Assembly: GCA_022113835.1 (NCBI GenBank)
Contig: JAILWY010000015.1
Span: 1,116,001 to 1,180,000, forward strand
DNA length: 64,000 nt
Source of the DNA: Atopsyche davidsoni
Lineage: Eukaryota; Arthropoda; Insecta; Trichoptera; Hydrobiosidae
Reading direction: 5' to 3'
Position numbers and translations under genes: made by a program
In this document: in pieces, positions 1 through 12,622 of the stretch
Layout of the letters: the number at the start of each line of letters is the position of its first letter
Position numbering within the stretch: position 1 is the first letter of the stretch
Notes under the pieces: model-generated
Databases searched by the model: none
Told to the model about the DNA's origin: nothing
What the model saw: the letters and a program-made list of their open reading frames with translations, nothing else

Positions 1-3000
1 TGGGGCGAGACGGTTCCAGCAACCCCTTGTAATAGGGAGGGTGCGGGAAGGGACCAGATTCGGGGGGTGAAAAGTGCACGGCCTTTCGTGAATATTGACG
101 GCTTTCGTCATCAATGTCAGCCAATCCACTGGTGGATGTAGGTCTACTATGATTGATGGCGTACCCAACTCTACCCTCTGACTTTTAAGGATTTTATTTT
201 TCTTATTTCACCTGTTGTATTAAATATATTTTTCAAATACAACAAAAACCTTAAATTAAATTATTTTCTTGAATAATTATGTTGTTCTAGTTTTGTTTAA
301 TCAAGAAAGTCTTCTTACTACTTCCTTTATTGCCTGCAGTTTAATCACCTTAATATACCTCCTCAAGGTAGATTGTGTTATATATTTCTAAAACCCTTTT
401 TATAAAATATATAATTATCTTAAAGGATACAATTTTGCAGTTTGAATCACTTTATATTTTATTGAAAGCCCTTAATTGGAAATTTCACCTGTTAAGTATT
501 CAGATTATATCAATGAAATTTCATTTTGAATGTAATAAAGTCGCTTTTTCCCATTTTCTGGCTGCTTCTTGAAATCAGTCCGCTATACAGTAATGTCGAA
601 TTTGACGCCGAATTCAACCCTGACCTTAAGAACGTAAAAACCTTACTTACCAACTCTATCTCTGTATAATACTGTATGAAATTGGATTCTGTCTATTTGA
701 GGAAGTACAAAAAATCTGACATTTCTGGCAGTTTATCAATGTAAAAAAGGATTTATTTGATAAAAATTAAGTGTTAAATAAAGGAAAATGTTTTATAAAT
801 GAATATATTATACAAACAAATAAGTTTTAAATAACAAAAATAAAAGAAGGCCGGTATAAATGTATTTCCATATTCCTGTAATCTCTTTTTTTTTAAATTT
901 TTATAAAACAATTGTTTGAATTTATAACAATCCAGGCATATTCTAGTTAAACTATTTTATCTAGTTAACTAGTTCATCGGATTATTAGGTATTAGTAATA
1001 AAAGAATGAGTAAAATATAGTATATGAAGTGATTATTATTAGCGAAAATTCACACGTTTACTGAAATAACATATAGTTTTAATACATGACCTGTAGGTAG
1101 ACAGGTGGGACGTAAATAACATCGAATCAATATGTTAACCAATATAATTTTAATGAATTTGCATTTTTCACCTATATATGTTTACTGTGCAAACAAATAC
1201 AATCGATTAATGCATTAAATAACGATTAAAACCCACGCCTCCAAAGCTTTCGCACCAGGTACTATAACTATTTAAGCACTTTGCTATTAATAATTATTAA
1301 ATACGATTGTTAAGGATCTATTTTAAGAAAGTGGGTTATAGTTTTTTGAGTAATGTTTCTACCTTTGATTTCTACTTCTGTTTCTAAAATATTCGCAGTT
1401 TTTTCTTAGTTAATTTAAAAAAAAAATTATTTATCTTCTCTTTAGTTTGTCAAGTATTTCTTTTAATTATTATTTATAACTTTGAAAATCAAGTATAGCA
1501 ATCCATTCACAGCACTGCCAGAAGTGAATATTTACTTCACTCACACAATCAGTAAATTCTCCAGCATCTGGCTACAGCTTAGAGTATCTGAAAAAATTCC
1601 TGAAGAAATTCATTACAGGTAAATCCAACCAATACCTTGCAACAATTAGTAGTCAGCTCAGGTAACCGATGGCTAAAAAACCTTATTAGGGATTCCGTAG
1701 AAGGAAGGCTTGCGGATTTTATACACCCGGTAGGCAAGTAAGTATACACTTGTATGGGAAACATTTCATGAACTCCCTGTGGATATAGGAAAACTCGGAA
1801 GAAAACGGCGTCCTATATATGCACATGTATCCGTATATTATGAGATTATAGTGATGTTCGATTTTTGTCACAGCAATAATGGATTTTTTTTTTTTTTTAC
1901 TTTTGTTGTCAACTTTTTTTTAATTTGTAATTTATTTTTTCAATTCAATAATTTTTTTATTATAAAAAAATAATTTTTTTTAAAAAATATTGTCTTCCTC
2001 AGTTCAAATTTAACGCCAGAAAAAAATTTAAATATTTATAAAAGAAAAGCTATTATGTGAATATTGTGGTTCAATGTCTTAACGAAATATTATGCAATAT
2101 TTTTATATTTTATTATATACTCGTAGATACAATAAAACTAATTACCCTGAAAATTGATCATCTCGATTTGAACAAATTATTTTTCGGAAAGAATCTAAAG
2201 TTATGACTATCTATCATTTAAAATTAAACATGAAAAAAAAAAAGAAAATATATATATAGTACTTCTAAAATATCCCGAAACGTTTCCTACTTTATAGGTA
2301 TGGGACGCAGAGTCGCGGCCTCACGAATGTTACTCTGCCTGATATATTAAAGTTGGGCCCGACAAGGGTTGGGCGAGCACGCTCCCTTGGTCAAGCCCCA
2401 CCGAGTCACGCGGGGGTTGGTCTCAATTTTTTGACCCCAAGTGGAATTTTACATTTTTGAAGGTAACGAAATTCTACTTGTGATTTCTGCTACTCTGTTT
2501 TTGCTGTTTAATCTCTCAAAGCATATGATCAGGGTTGCTTATATTAATTTTTATAAAACACAATAATTTAGCATGAGTTTGGAAAATGAAATAGTATTTC
2601 AGCACCGGTGATTTTGAGTTAATTTGAGTAAATATTGAGTAAACCTAAACCGACTGTACCAGAATCACAAGTAAAAAATAAAGTAAGTACGCTATTGAGC
2701 TTCACATTAAATGATATCCTATTTATATTCCGAAAAAAATCTAAATAACGTAATGTAATTAATCATTATTGTATTTACAGTAGAAAAAAATTCTATCCAT
2801 ATAGGAATGGTTCAAATATATATAGAACATTGTAACCCAAAGGATATGGTGAATGAAGACAGTCACCTTAATGCGGTGGTCTTCAACCACCACAATCACG
2901 ACCACAATAAAAAAATATCCAAATTAAAAAATATATATTTAGTAATTAAACAAAGAAATGTAAGCGAAAATAATTATATTATTATAATTTTCAAAACAAT

Positions 3001-3063
3001 GACTCTTTCCAGAAAATCATTTTAAACCCTGTTGAAATAGTATCTTGTAGTAGCTCATCTCTT
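1..3063. other. AT-rich non-coding stretch
   Basis: No gene is recognisable on either strand; open frames stay under about 75 codons and lack known motifs. Positions 1-180 are GC-richer than the rest. Another GC-richer block at about 2295-2445 contains short G- and C-runs and a GGTC/GACC inverted pair. The rest is A/T-rich with homopolymer runs, for example near 1880-1980. Confidence 0.7.
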
Positions 3064-3174
3064 TGCTGGGTCAATTTTCGATTTTTTTGATATTTTTTTG
3101 ATTTCTTTAAGACTTTATTTTACCATAAAAAAGAACGGTAATTTATTTATAAAAAAAAGATAAATATAATTTCG
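3064..3174 (-). repeat. partial diverged copy of the ~550-bp dispersed repeat
   Basis: This stretch aligns by eye with part of the repeat at 35541-36111, in the same orientation. Shared landmarks are TTTATTTTACC followed by an A-rich run, then GATAAATATAATTT. Similarity is perhaps 70% over about 100 bp and fades on both sides. It is most simply an old fragment. AT richness could inflate the match. Confidence 0.4.
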
Positions 3175-3355
3175 TTTGGATGTGAACGTTTGAAAATACC
3201 TTGGCGAGACACGATTAATGCCTCTGGAAGTTGATGTTGTGTTTGCGAATCATCTTCGTATTATGTGTGAAAGCCAAATACTCGTACTTAGTAGCGCACC
3301 TAAAAACAAACATTAAAAAAAAAAAAAATTGTTAAATTTTTTAAAATCTATCTAT

Positions 3356-4152
3356 GTCAGGACTTGGTTGGATCATGGGAGATGGCCAGGGCTTGGGAAG
3401 GCCAAGGCTTGGAGGGCTAGGGCTTGGGAAGGCCAGGACTTGGGAAGACTAGGGCTTGGGAGGATCAGGGCTTGGGAGGGCCAGGTCTTGGGAGGGTCTT
3501 AATTCTTGTGATGGCCAAGGCTTGGGAAGGCCAGGGCTTGGAAAGGCCAAGGCATGAGAGGGCCAGGGCTTGGGAAAGCCAGGGCTTGAGAGGGCCAGGG
3601 CTTGGGAGGGCTAGGGCTTGGGAGGGCCAGGGCTTGGGAGGGCCAGGGCTTGGGAGGGCCAGGGCTTGAGAGGGCCAGGGCTTGGGAGGGCCAGGGCTTG
3701 GGAGGGCCAGGGCTTGGGAGGGCCAGGGCTTGGGAGGGCCAGGGCTTGGGAGGGCCAGGGCTTGGGAGGGCCAGGGCTTGGGAGGGCCAGGGCTTGGGAG
3801 GGCCAGGGCTTGGGAGGGCCAGGGCTTGGGAGGGCCAGGGCTTGGGAGGGCCAGGGCTTGGGAGGGCCAGGGCTTGGGAGGGCCAGGGCTTGGGAGGGCC
3901 AGGGTTTGGGAGGGCCAGGGTTTGGGAGGCCCAGGGCTTGGGAGGGCCAGGGCTTGAAAGGGCCAGGGCTTGGGAGGGCCTGGGCTTGGGAGGGCCAGGG
4001 CTTGGGAGGGCCAGGGCTTGGGAGGGCCAGGTCTTGGGAGGGCCAGGGGTTGGAAGGACCAGGATTTCGGAGGGACAGGTCTTGGGACGGCCAGGGCTTG
4101 GGAAGGTCAGGGCTTTGGAGAGCCAGGGTTTGGGAAGGTCAGGGCTTGGCCT
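3356..4152 (+). repeat. G-rich 16-bp minisatellite
   Basis: A tandem array of about 50 units of GGGCTTGGGAGGGCCA. About 14 successive units between roughly 3672 and 3903 look identical, while both flanks are degenerate, so the homogeneous centre is probably the most recent expansion. The unit has no stop codon in any plus-strand frame and is not a multiple of three. Three overlapping plus-strand frames therefore stay open for up to 185 codons, with a 16-residue repeat rich in Gly, Leu, Arg and Trp; these frames are an arithmetic consequence, not evidence of genes. Each unit gives G-runs separated by CTT, A and CCA, so the plus strand has dense G-quadruplex potential and the minus strand is correspondingly C-rich. 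Confidence 0.95.
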
Positions 4153-4199
4153 GGGTTAGAGTTGGGTTATGTTAGGTTAGGATCACGCTGTTCCCCACG

Positions 4200-4227
4200 C
4201 GCCTTGACGTCGAGCGACGTCAAGGCG
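4200..4227. repeat. perfect inverted repeat, 12-bp arms, 4-nt loop
   Basis: CGCCTTGACGTC is followed by GAGC and then by its exact reverse complement. Each arm holds a GACGTC palindrome preceded by T, so the motif also carries two CRE-like half-palindromes. A smaller GGCGG/CCGCC inverted pair follows immediately. The structure starts about 50 bp after the minisatellite, in a GC-rich block running to about 4262 that also contains a TTAGGTTAGG dimer. It could be a paired protein-binding site or the end of a transposon; no partner terminal repeat was found. Confidence 0.8.
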
Positions 4228-4262
4228 GTGTCCGCCGCCCGACCGGTATTCTGAAATGTGCT

Positions 4263-5612
4263 CTTGGGTACAAAAAGGTTGGGGACCTCTGAAAAACTCA
4301 GCTTTTTAGGTAAAAATATAAATATTGTTTTTACATTTTAATCTAAAATTCAGATTGGTAAAATTTGGCATTTATCGAAAATCTACACTCTATGTTATTT
4401 GACGCGAAATTTATAAAAAATAACCACCGACTTATAAGGATTCGTACTTTGCTTATTTGTTTTAAAAATAATTACTTATTTATTTTGAAATTCGACTACT
4501 ACTTTTAATTAAACTAATGAGTGTGCTTATTTTTCATCTTTAATTCCTTTCGCATTCGGTTTTTACAACATGTCATTGACTGATGCTAATGGTATTAGTA
4601 TACAGATTTTTTCTCCACTTTTTATATGTCAACATAGATATTTTCACATTTTCCACATTAATTTTTGTCTCCCGTTTTAATTGATTAGCGAAAAATACAC
4701 CTTTATTTGTTAATGAAATTGTTGAGATTTTACTTCCCATAAGCAAAGAGCACCATAAAAACGACCAGCAAACAATCGAGGAGTCACGTGCGGCGCAAAA
4801 TCTACGGGTGAGCTTCCATATTGGGTCCCGCAGGTCTGAGCGCAGCCAAGGCTTCTTATTGGCTTAAATTAATAAAGAAAACAAATACGGCAAGGGGTAG
4901 ATAATCACCACCACCCTGACAGTACCGCCCCTAGTCCCGGAAAACTGTTAATATATTTCTTTTGTTTTCATTTTAAAACAAATTATATTAAATTTTTATA
5001 ATATCCAATTGAAAAAAAAGTTCGAAAGCAAACAAAGGATATTATTTTATTTTATTATTAAATTTCAATTTTTTATTATTGCCCCTTTTGGCACATTTAT
5101 TATTTTTAGCAAATATGAACATTCACATTATTATCAAATTTGAGATTTTAACGCATACCTTCTTACTTTTATGTTTTGGTGCCAAACTTCTGTGGTGAAT
5201 TTTAATGGTTATATACATGTATGAAACCACGCTGTTATTTTATTGGATAAATATTGTCATAAAAAGGACTTTCGCAACCGTTAAGTGTCGGATCGAATTA
5301 CACTCTTATATTTAACAAAACAGTTAGAAAAGCAGTTTGTTTTTTAATGTGTAAATCAGCCGTCTATAAAAAATTTTCTTGAATTATTTTACAAACAAAC
5401 CTTATGAATAATTTTCACATTTATTGTTTCAGAATATAGGTTTAATATTTATTATAATATAACAACCAATAGGTCATTTTATATACAACAAATAAGCCAT
5501 TTCTGTAAACCAATACAAAACAATTTCAAGAATCTCTTCGCGAATATGAACAATCTTGGATAACCAAGGCACATAGTTTACCAAGCATTGTCTTAGGCCT
5601 CTAAAAGCACTG
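4263..5612. other. non-coding stretch with one GC-richer block
   Basis: No gene is visible. A GC-richer block at about 4740-4940 contains an E-box (CACGTG), an inverted CCAAT (ATTGG) and clustered C-runs. The rest is AT-rich. Confidence 0.6.
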
Positions 5613-5806
5613 TACAGGATGATTATTAACATGATACACTCCTATCAACCTTGCATTCATACAAACACATAGAAAATTACAAATTTATATTAGATTTATG
5701 GGAGTAGTTTACGTATTAAAAAAGAGTTGTATTTCTTATATTTTTTTAATATTCCAATAGAACTGTCATACGGTTTGATCTGTAACGAGTCAAAAGCCAT
5801 CCTGTA
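5613..5806. mobile_element. MITE candidate with TA-flanked ends
   Basis: A 194-bp segment bounded by TACAGGATG on the left and CATCCTGTA on the right, an exact 9-bp terminal inverted repeat that includes the TA duplicated by Tc1/mariner-type insertion. Beyond these bases the ends diverge. The interior is AT-rich and has no transposase-like frame. Size, TIR and TA flank fit a non-autonomous Tc1/mariner derivative. A chance inverted repeat is possible, because no second copy was found in this window. Confidence 0.5.
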
Positions 5807-8800
5807 TACACACAAGACGATACACTTGCGTATGAAATTACAGAATACCGCCAAGTACAAACTTTTCAACTTGGCAAAGGAACGCGCGGTTTTAAAGCCG
5901 AATTAAAATGGATGCAAAAGTTTGCTTATATTAATAAACAAATAATAATTTTCATAAATTTAATGCCTCAATATTTTGATTTCATTAAGCTTCCGGCTCA
6001 TTTAATTACGAATTATGTTATAAATAATATACTCAAGATATTTGATTAACCCAAAGAAGTATTCCATGATTTATAAATATATTATTAAAACATGGTATAC
6101 AACAAAAGAAATAGCCTGAATATAACTTTATTTATCTAGGATTCTGAAAAAAATTGACTAGACGCAAAAAAAAAATCACTGTGTGTTATAGGAAACCTCG
6201 GAGCTCGTTTCTGTCACATTTTTGTGATGATTATACCAAGCAGTTAGAATTGTTATAAAACACTTCAAAATAGTCCAGATTTACGAAATAAAATATTAAT
6301 TGTAGTCATTAAATATGTATTTTTTTATTCAATACACCAATGTACATTTTCATACACTTATTCTTTTGTATTTTATAAATATAGAATAAGATATTAGGAA
6401 TTCATCGTCAGAATAATTTTTTTTAGATTTTTGCAAATATACTTAATATATACCAGTTGCTAACGTTAACAAACCTGGCATTTTTTAAAAAGTGTTTGTG
6501 TTTTGAAATACTTAATTAAAAAACTGAAAAATATCACGTTTTTATTGAATCTTATAGTATGTTTACAAATATTAATTATTTCATTATAAACAAGTGCAAA
6601 AAGGTGCATGTTTTCAAGAGGTTAATTTCCAAAACAAATGTGTCATATCAGTTGGAAAAAAAGAGAAAAACAACAAAACGAAAATCAAAATTCAAATTTA
6701 TTCACAGACCAATAAATAACCCATCGCGAAGGGGTAGAAAGGTTTTTATTTGAATAAGGCGTTAATCAGCTTTATCGCCCTTATGCAGTGCTAAAGCTGA
6801 AACCACCCCCGGAACTTCACCTATAACTAAAAATAATCCCGCTTTAAGCTGATCTCACCCTAACAGAGCTTAGTAAGGCTTTCAATATACCTGCATCCCT
6901 TATAATCAAAACTAGGATGGCATTACGGTATTAACAGTTCGCAATTTAATTATCAGTACACTTAATTCTATGAAACTTTAAAAAAATAATTTTAATTTAA
7001 TAATAATAATAATTTTTAAGTTTTGAGGAATGTATTTATTTTAAGCCATGAAAGTATGTATTTTAGAACAATTTCATTGTAAAATTTTCATTGATATTAA
7101 TATAACGTGTTTAAATTAATTATATAGATAATTCGCAACAATAAGTATGGCATCCTTCAGCTGATTGTCCAAGGAAAAATCGAAGAAAAAAAGGGGCATT
7201 GGAAGAAGGAAGTTGACTGGCCAAGGATGGAGATAAGTTCAAGAAAATGGTCACCAACCTCGTATTAGAAAAGGACACATAAAAAGAATATAGATACAAT
7301 CAAATTAAAACTTTTTGACTATCGATTCACACAAGAATCGTTGGGAAAATCATTAACAATTTTTCAACGATTTTTTTTTAATCAGAAAATTGAAAAATGG
7401 GGATTCATTAAATAAAATATTAATCAAAAAATATATCAAAAAAAAATAAGAAAAATCTCTTGTTGACTTCATACTTCGCCACGCTACGAGGAATAATTCT
7501 ATTGAGTTGTTAAAAACATGGGAATTAACCCAATTCCATCGGTGATATGTGGCCAGGAGAGACGGTCGGGTGACCACGGCCGCAGCCAATATATCGCCAA
7601 CCCTCCACGGTGGACTCGAGTCCTGGACCGGATTCCAGGCTCTGAGTGCCGGCCATTTTACACACAAAATACTCAACTATAAAAAAAGTTAATTTTGACA
7701 CGTTAAGCAATGAATACACGCAAAAAAAATGAAAAAATCCGTAGCTTACAGCGGAACGTAAACATGAAATATTATTATCTTATCGAATCGAGTGCTTGTC
7801 AAAAATAAAGGATCAGTAATTTATAGCACGAAAAGAATATATAACACAGTTTATGTGATTATACTATATTCTTAAAATATACTAATTAAAGTACGAACAA
7901 CATTAAATAAACGTTTTATGATAGCGACGCGTAAAGCTTGTAACGTTTGGGATATCAAAACTGTTGCCTGTCATTTTAAACAAATAAATATTTAATTATT
8001 AATATGCAAGTTATAAATATACGCTTATAAATATCATAGGATATCTTTTAAACAGTTTTTTAAATCATGATATCACAATTCAGAAGATAGAAACTACAAA
8101 AAAGCGATATGTGGTAGGCTCGATATGTCTTTTTTCGTATTTATTTAATACAAGGAAATCTTATAAAGCCTGTATCAGAGAGTGTATTTCTCGTTTAATT
8201 TTATTTTTTTATAAACAAGGTAACTATGTTTTTTTTAATACCCAAATTAGAGCCTGGAAGCAAATAGTTGATAAGCAATATTATTTGCTACAAAACAGAC
8301 TATTTGGTTTCAGATTTTTAGATTTTTTCAAATTTTCTGAATTAGTATATAATATTTATAAGTATATAAAATAAAACAACTGTTTTTTAATCGCATCCTC
8401 TACAAAAATCCCGTGAAATGTCCGTGCATAAAGCACCGCGTCTCGGTCGCGTGGTGTAGCGCTGACCCAATTGAATAAAATTTTAATATGATTAACGCAC
8501 TCCACCGGAGAAATTTATTTCAGGCCTGTTTGTCAAGATTATCAACAAATAAGTGGAGGGCTGACTTATGAAGCGGGGGTGACTCTAATAACATGTACAC
8601 CCCTATTTTTAGGTCACCTTAACACCGAGGTATTACATTTATTTTATCCTCTATTACGTTGATTTAATGATATGGAGTACTGCGATGAAAATTCAAGATT
8701 TTATTTATAATTGAGAAGTTAAATAAATATGTCAAAATAAATAAATGCCTAAGAAGAAGTCAAAGTATATTTAATCGACAAAGAAAAAACTTGGCATATA

Positions 8801-10754
8801 TAATAAAAAAATGAAGATATATCTGTAGCATTGATTATTTTTTAATACTATGCATAAATCCGCATTTTCCCTTTATTCTGGTTAATTGTAAATATAAATG
8901 TTTGGGTTATCGAAAAATCTTCAAATAATTTTTAAGGACCTTGGTGTTTTATAGCTGCTGAAATAAAAGTAAAACAAATCAATTGGAAACGACTGAGTGT
9001 AAAAATAGGAGCAAAATCATTTTAAAAATATACAAGGATTAATTTTATGTACAGTAAAATAATACATTTTTAACATTTTTTTAAACTGAATTTTATACCC
9101 GAGGCATTGCATGGAATAAAATTTGTTCATAAAAATGAATTTTATTTTCATAAGATAAAATCAAATCACATTAATAACCTAGTTTTAATGCTTAACCGTG
9201 CTACTTTTATCATTTCACTTCAACATAAATAATGTGTAATTGGTGTATTTGAATACTTGAAAAAAATACGTCTTTGAAAAATGAAAGAAGATAAAAATTA
9301 TACTTTTCAATCATAAGATAAGTTAAATTAAAAAGATTTAGTTTTAAATACTCTAAATTAAAGGAAAAAATAGCCAAAGACAGGAGATTGCAAAAAGAGA
9401 AAATAACTTTTATTAATTCGACGTAATTCCAAGAATATTGTAATTTATGTTTGTTGTTTGATTTTGTGGAAGAATTAATATCTTTCTTAATGCGTTTCTG
9501 TAAAAAAGACATTTTGTATAGTATAAATCACTTTTTTATAGTCCAGCCAAATACAAATTTACGAGCAAAAACATTTTTGTTTCATTTACTTAATAATAAA
9601 ATAAAAAGTCATTTAAAGGTCATGCATCTCTTAAATATCTTTTGGATACTTATTTTTTAAAATATGTTGATAGATTCGCTTAAATATTCATGTTTTAAAA
9701 TAGTTACTTTCATATTTTCAGTACAGAATGCGCTGTAATTGAGTTCAAATGATATATTTGTGTTAAAATTTGTGCAAATTGAAACAATGCAACATAAGAC
9801 TTATTTGGTTTAAAGAAGATCCTGTAACGTTTTCTTACATCTGCCAGGAGCCTCATTTCTGACGATCGTGACCATCTATATAATCTTTCCAATTATTAGG
9901 TACTTTTTGATAATCAATGATTAACAATAAAAAATGTCAATAAATTTACAAACACACAATGTCATATGTGTAAAAAGATAATAATTTCACTTATTTATTT
10001 TTGATTAAGTTTGGTTGTTTATTACGATAGCTCTTAAGTGAATCATAAAAATTTTAAAAAGGCTATGTTTTATATACGTTAAGAATACTAACATTATATG
10101 AGAATTTCGTTGGTTTTTCTTATAAATTGTATGAAGACAACTTAATATCAAGGACTAATTAATTTATTTATCATTTTATTTGAATAACTTTTTAATTCTA
10201 GACAAGCAAAAGAACTTATCAAAAATTAAAGAAATAAAATATTTTTATAAGAAAACTTTTTTGTCCAAACCATTTTATCAAAAAAACCAATAAAATCGTT
10301 ATTTTGTAGAGTATATTTTATATTTGCACGAAAGTGAAATGTAGGTCAATAGAAAAAATCCTCGAAAAAAATTAAGCTAACATTTGAGTTTATTTGAAAG
10401 GGGGATTTTCGAGGTAAATATTTGTTTTTGTCGTAAAAGTGTAAAAAAGGAAAGAAAATGATGTCTGTCCCGTGGAAATGCATTAAGGGACCTCGGAGGC
10501 AGATAAGGACCTGTTGAGACAGAACTGAGGATTTTATTTTTTAAAAAACGTAATGAATGCTTTCCCATCCCCTTAACGGAGATAATAAAAGAAAGTTTCA
10601 TCTTGCGCGGCGCTTTTCGCAAGGATTAACGGCAGAGCCTCGCCGGAGAGCCTCACACTTCTGCGTTAATTCGATAACACTTGACTGGGGTGCTCTGACA
10701 TTTGAAACCCCTTCAAGAGTGAATATATTTTATGCTGCGAGATGCTTGTATTTT
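5807..10754. other. AT-rich non-coding stretch with GC-richer blocks
   Basis: No gene is recognised. GC-richer blocks occur at about 6740-6900, 7525-7665 (with GGCCATTTT, a Pho-like core, at its end), 8400-8640 (with AGGTCA/GGTCACC-type half sites) and 10440-10720. The weak frames of up to about 110 codons in these blocks have no recognisable domain. The remainder is A/T-rich DNA. Confidence 0.65.
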
Positions 10755-11006
10755 AAAAATGTAGCGCACAGAGTTCCCACGTTGAAATGTGAATTTAGGG
10801 TTTTCTGGGCCAATGGACAAAAGCGTGGCTGTGAAAAGAATATTTTTGTTGTCATCTAAAGTGCGATGTATGAAAAAAAAATGTAGCACAGTGGGTTAAC
10901 TTGTTGAAACGAGAGTTTGAGTCGTCGCGTCACAAGAGTAAAATTTCATCTTGGTGACAGGTACATTTGTGTTGACATCTGAAGTGTACAAAGTAAACAT
11001 TTAAAA
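10755..11006. repeat. diverged tandem duplication, ~125-bp unit
   Basis: Two adjacent units align at both ends. Each begins with AAAAATGTAGC, continues with a segment containing GTTGAAA about 30 bp later, and ends with a TTG-TTGTCATCT / TTGTGTTGACATCT-like string followed by AAGTG. The centres are poorly alignable. An earlier, still more diverged unit may lie at 10640-10755. No coding signal is conserved between the units. The origin may be an old tandem duplication of non-coding DNA or an array of decayed repeats. Confidence 0.5.
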
Positions 11007-11529
11007 AAAACACAAAATATTTACTTTCTTGTTGAAATAAAAATTCGGTTATCTTGGGGCCAAAAAATAACACCCTTCTGATAGATATTCTTTTTTTTTT
11101 CTTCATATTTTTATTATACTGTCACCATACACTGAATACAATGTTATTTTTTTTAATTATTTAGAGTTCGGCTACAGTTTTGATGTCAGTGTAAATAATG
11201 CAATCCAAATATATCAAAAGATATACATGAATCCAAAAATAATTATTTTCCGGAAAAATGTATGTATAAAATATTTTTTTTGTTTTTAAATTTAATCGAT
11301 CTATTTTGTATTTAGTTAAGTACTCTATACTATCAAAAACTTAACGCAAATAAGAAGAACGCCATTAAACGTTTTCATATGCAGATTTACTAAATGAATA
11401 AGTTTTTTGTGGAATGCAATATATCTATGATATTTTTGATCAGGTATACTGCAAGGATTCATTTTACAAACTTACATTAACGAAATCTTGAATTTGACGA
11501 TAAACAGATTTTTTTTATTTAGGAGAAAA

Positions 11530-11870
11530 AAATATGAATATCCTTGAAGCAAAAGCCTCTCGAGGGGCATTGGAGATTTCAAAATTTTCACGAGTTTTCA
11601 GGAGATTTCACGACTCCGGGCGGCGAGGGCTCCAGGACAAAGGCGCGCCACAACAACAAGTGTTTGCAGAGCAGCACAATGAGATTAAAATCTGCCGCAA
11701 TTCCATTCCGAGAGTAATCTCTGAAGATGGCGACCGGAAAGACAAATGGGATGCTCTTCTCCCTCGGCCGGGGATAGATCTGTTTCCGGAGAGATCGCCC
11801 CTCGCGGCCTTCAGAGCTCAGTGGAGGAGTTGCGGTCGGTTACTTAACCTGAAAGTTTTAAAACAATAAA
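11530..11870. other. GC-richer unassigned block
   Basis: A sharply bounded GC-richer block within AT-rich DNA. A plus-strand frame of 111 codons covers it, but its product matches no family I recognise and shows no signal peptide, membrane segment or motif. The frame starts after A-rich DNA and ends where AT-rich sequence resumes. A regulatory element with a fortuitous open frame seems more likely than a gene; an unrecognised lineage-specific exon cannot be excluded. The 500 bp before it (11007-11529) are plain AT-rich DNA. Confidence 0.4.
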
Positions 11871-12587
11871 AATTTATTACTCACAAAGATAATTTATAAG
11901 CTTTTAACCTTAGCAAATATTTTAAGAGTCCAAGTATGCTTTGAAAATCGTTTTTATTAGATAACTAGAAATGTAGTCCATAATAAAATGACGTATTTGA
12001 TGAACGATGCAATAGTGTTTAACATATGTTTTGACAATTAGATGAATATTTTGTACACATATTTTTTTAATAACCGGATATTAATTTTGAAAGCAAAGCC
12101 ATTCTAAGAAATATCACATTTCGTGTCACAAACAACGAATCACTTACACTGCACTGTTCTTTATTAGATGCAGTCTTTATCACGTTCAATTGTGCTACTC
12201 TTTTTTAATTACGTTTGCTGTGCTTAGACGGTGTTATTTGTTTAGGAGGCATTTTAAGTTATTAATGATGTGATTAATAATTTCTAACGCAACTAAAAAG
12301 TAAAATTGGCACTTGTGTCAAGCTGACATAAACTGGAAATTTCTTAGAAGCATCATATATTGTTTTTTTGTAAAAATTCTAAATTTGAAATTCTCGCTGT
12401 GAACAACAGAATCATATAATTCGTACATAAAGCATATTTGATAGTTTTATTTAATAAGTTTATGAATGAAAATACTATCCTATCGTCTTGAAATTCGGCA
12501 CATAACTGCGAAAAAACTTACTGAACTTACGTGCAAAAAATAAGCGTTGTATCTTTTAAGATATTCTATAGAGAACCAAAAAATAAA

Positions 12588-12622
<35 letters not shown>

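Noticed and set aside
4160..4185. Telomere-type TTAGG repeats
   Set aside because: Only two adjacent units; not an array.
3424..4254. Long overlapping plus-strand frames (up to 185 codons) rich in Gly, Arg and Trp
   Set aside because: They arise because the 16-bp minisatellite unit has no stop in any plus frame; all three frames are open in the same DNA, with no sign of a real start, splice site or domain.
11534..11869. 111-codon plus-strand frame as a gene
   Set aside because: No recognisable motif, no codon pattern distinct from the block's base composition, and no exon signals I could defend; kept only as an unassigned block.
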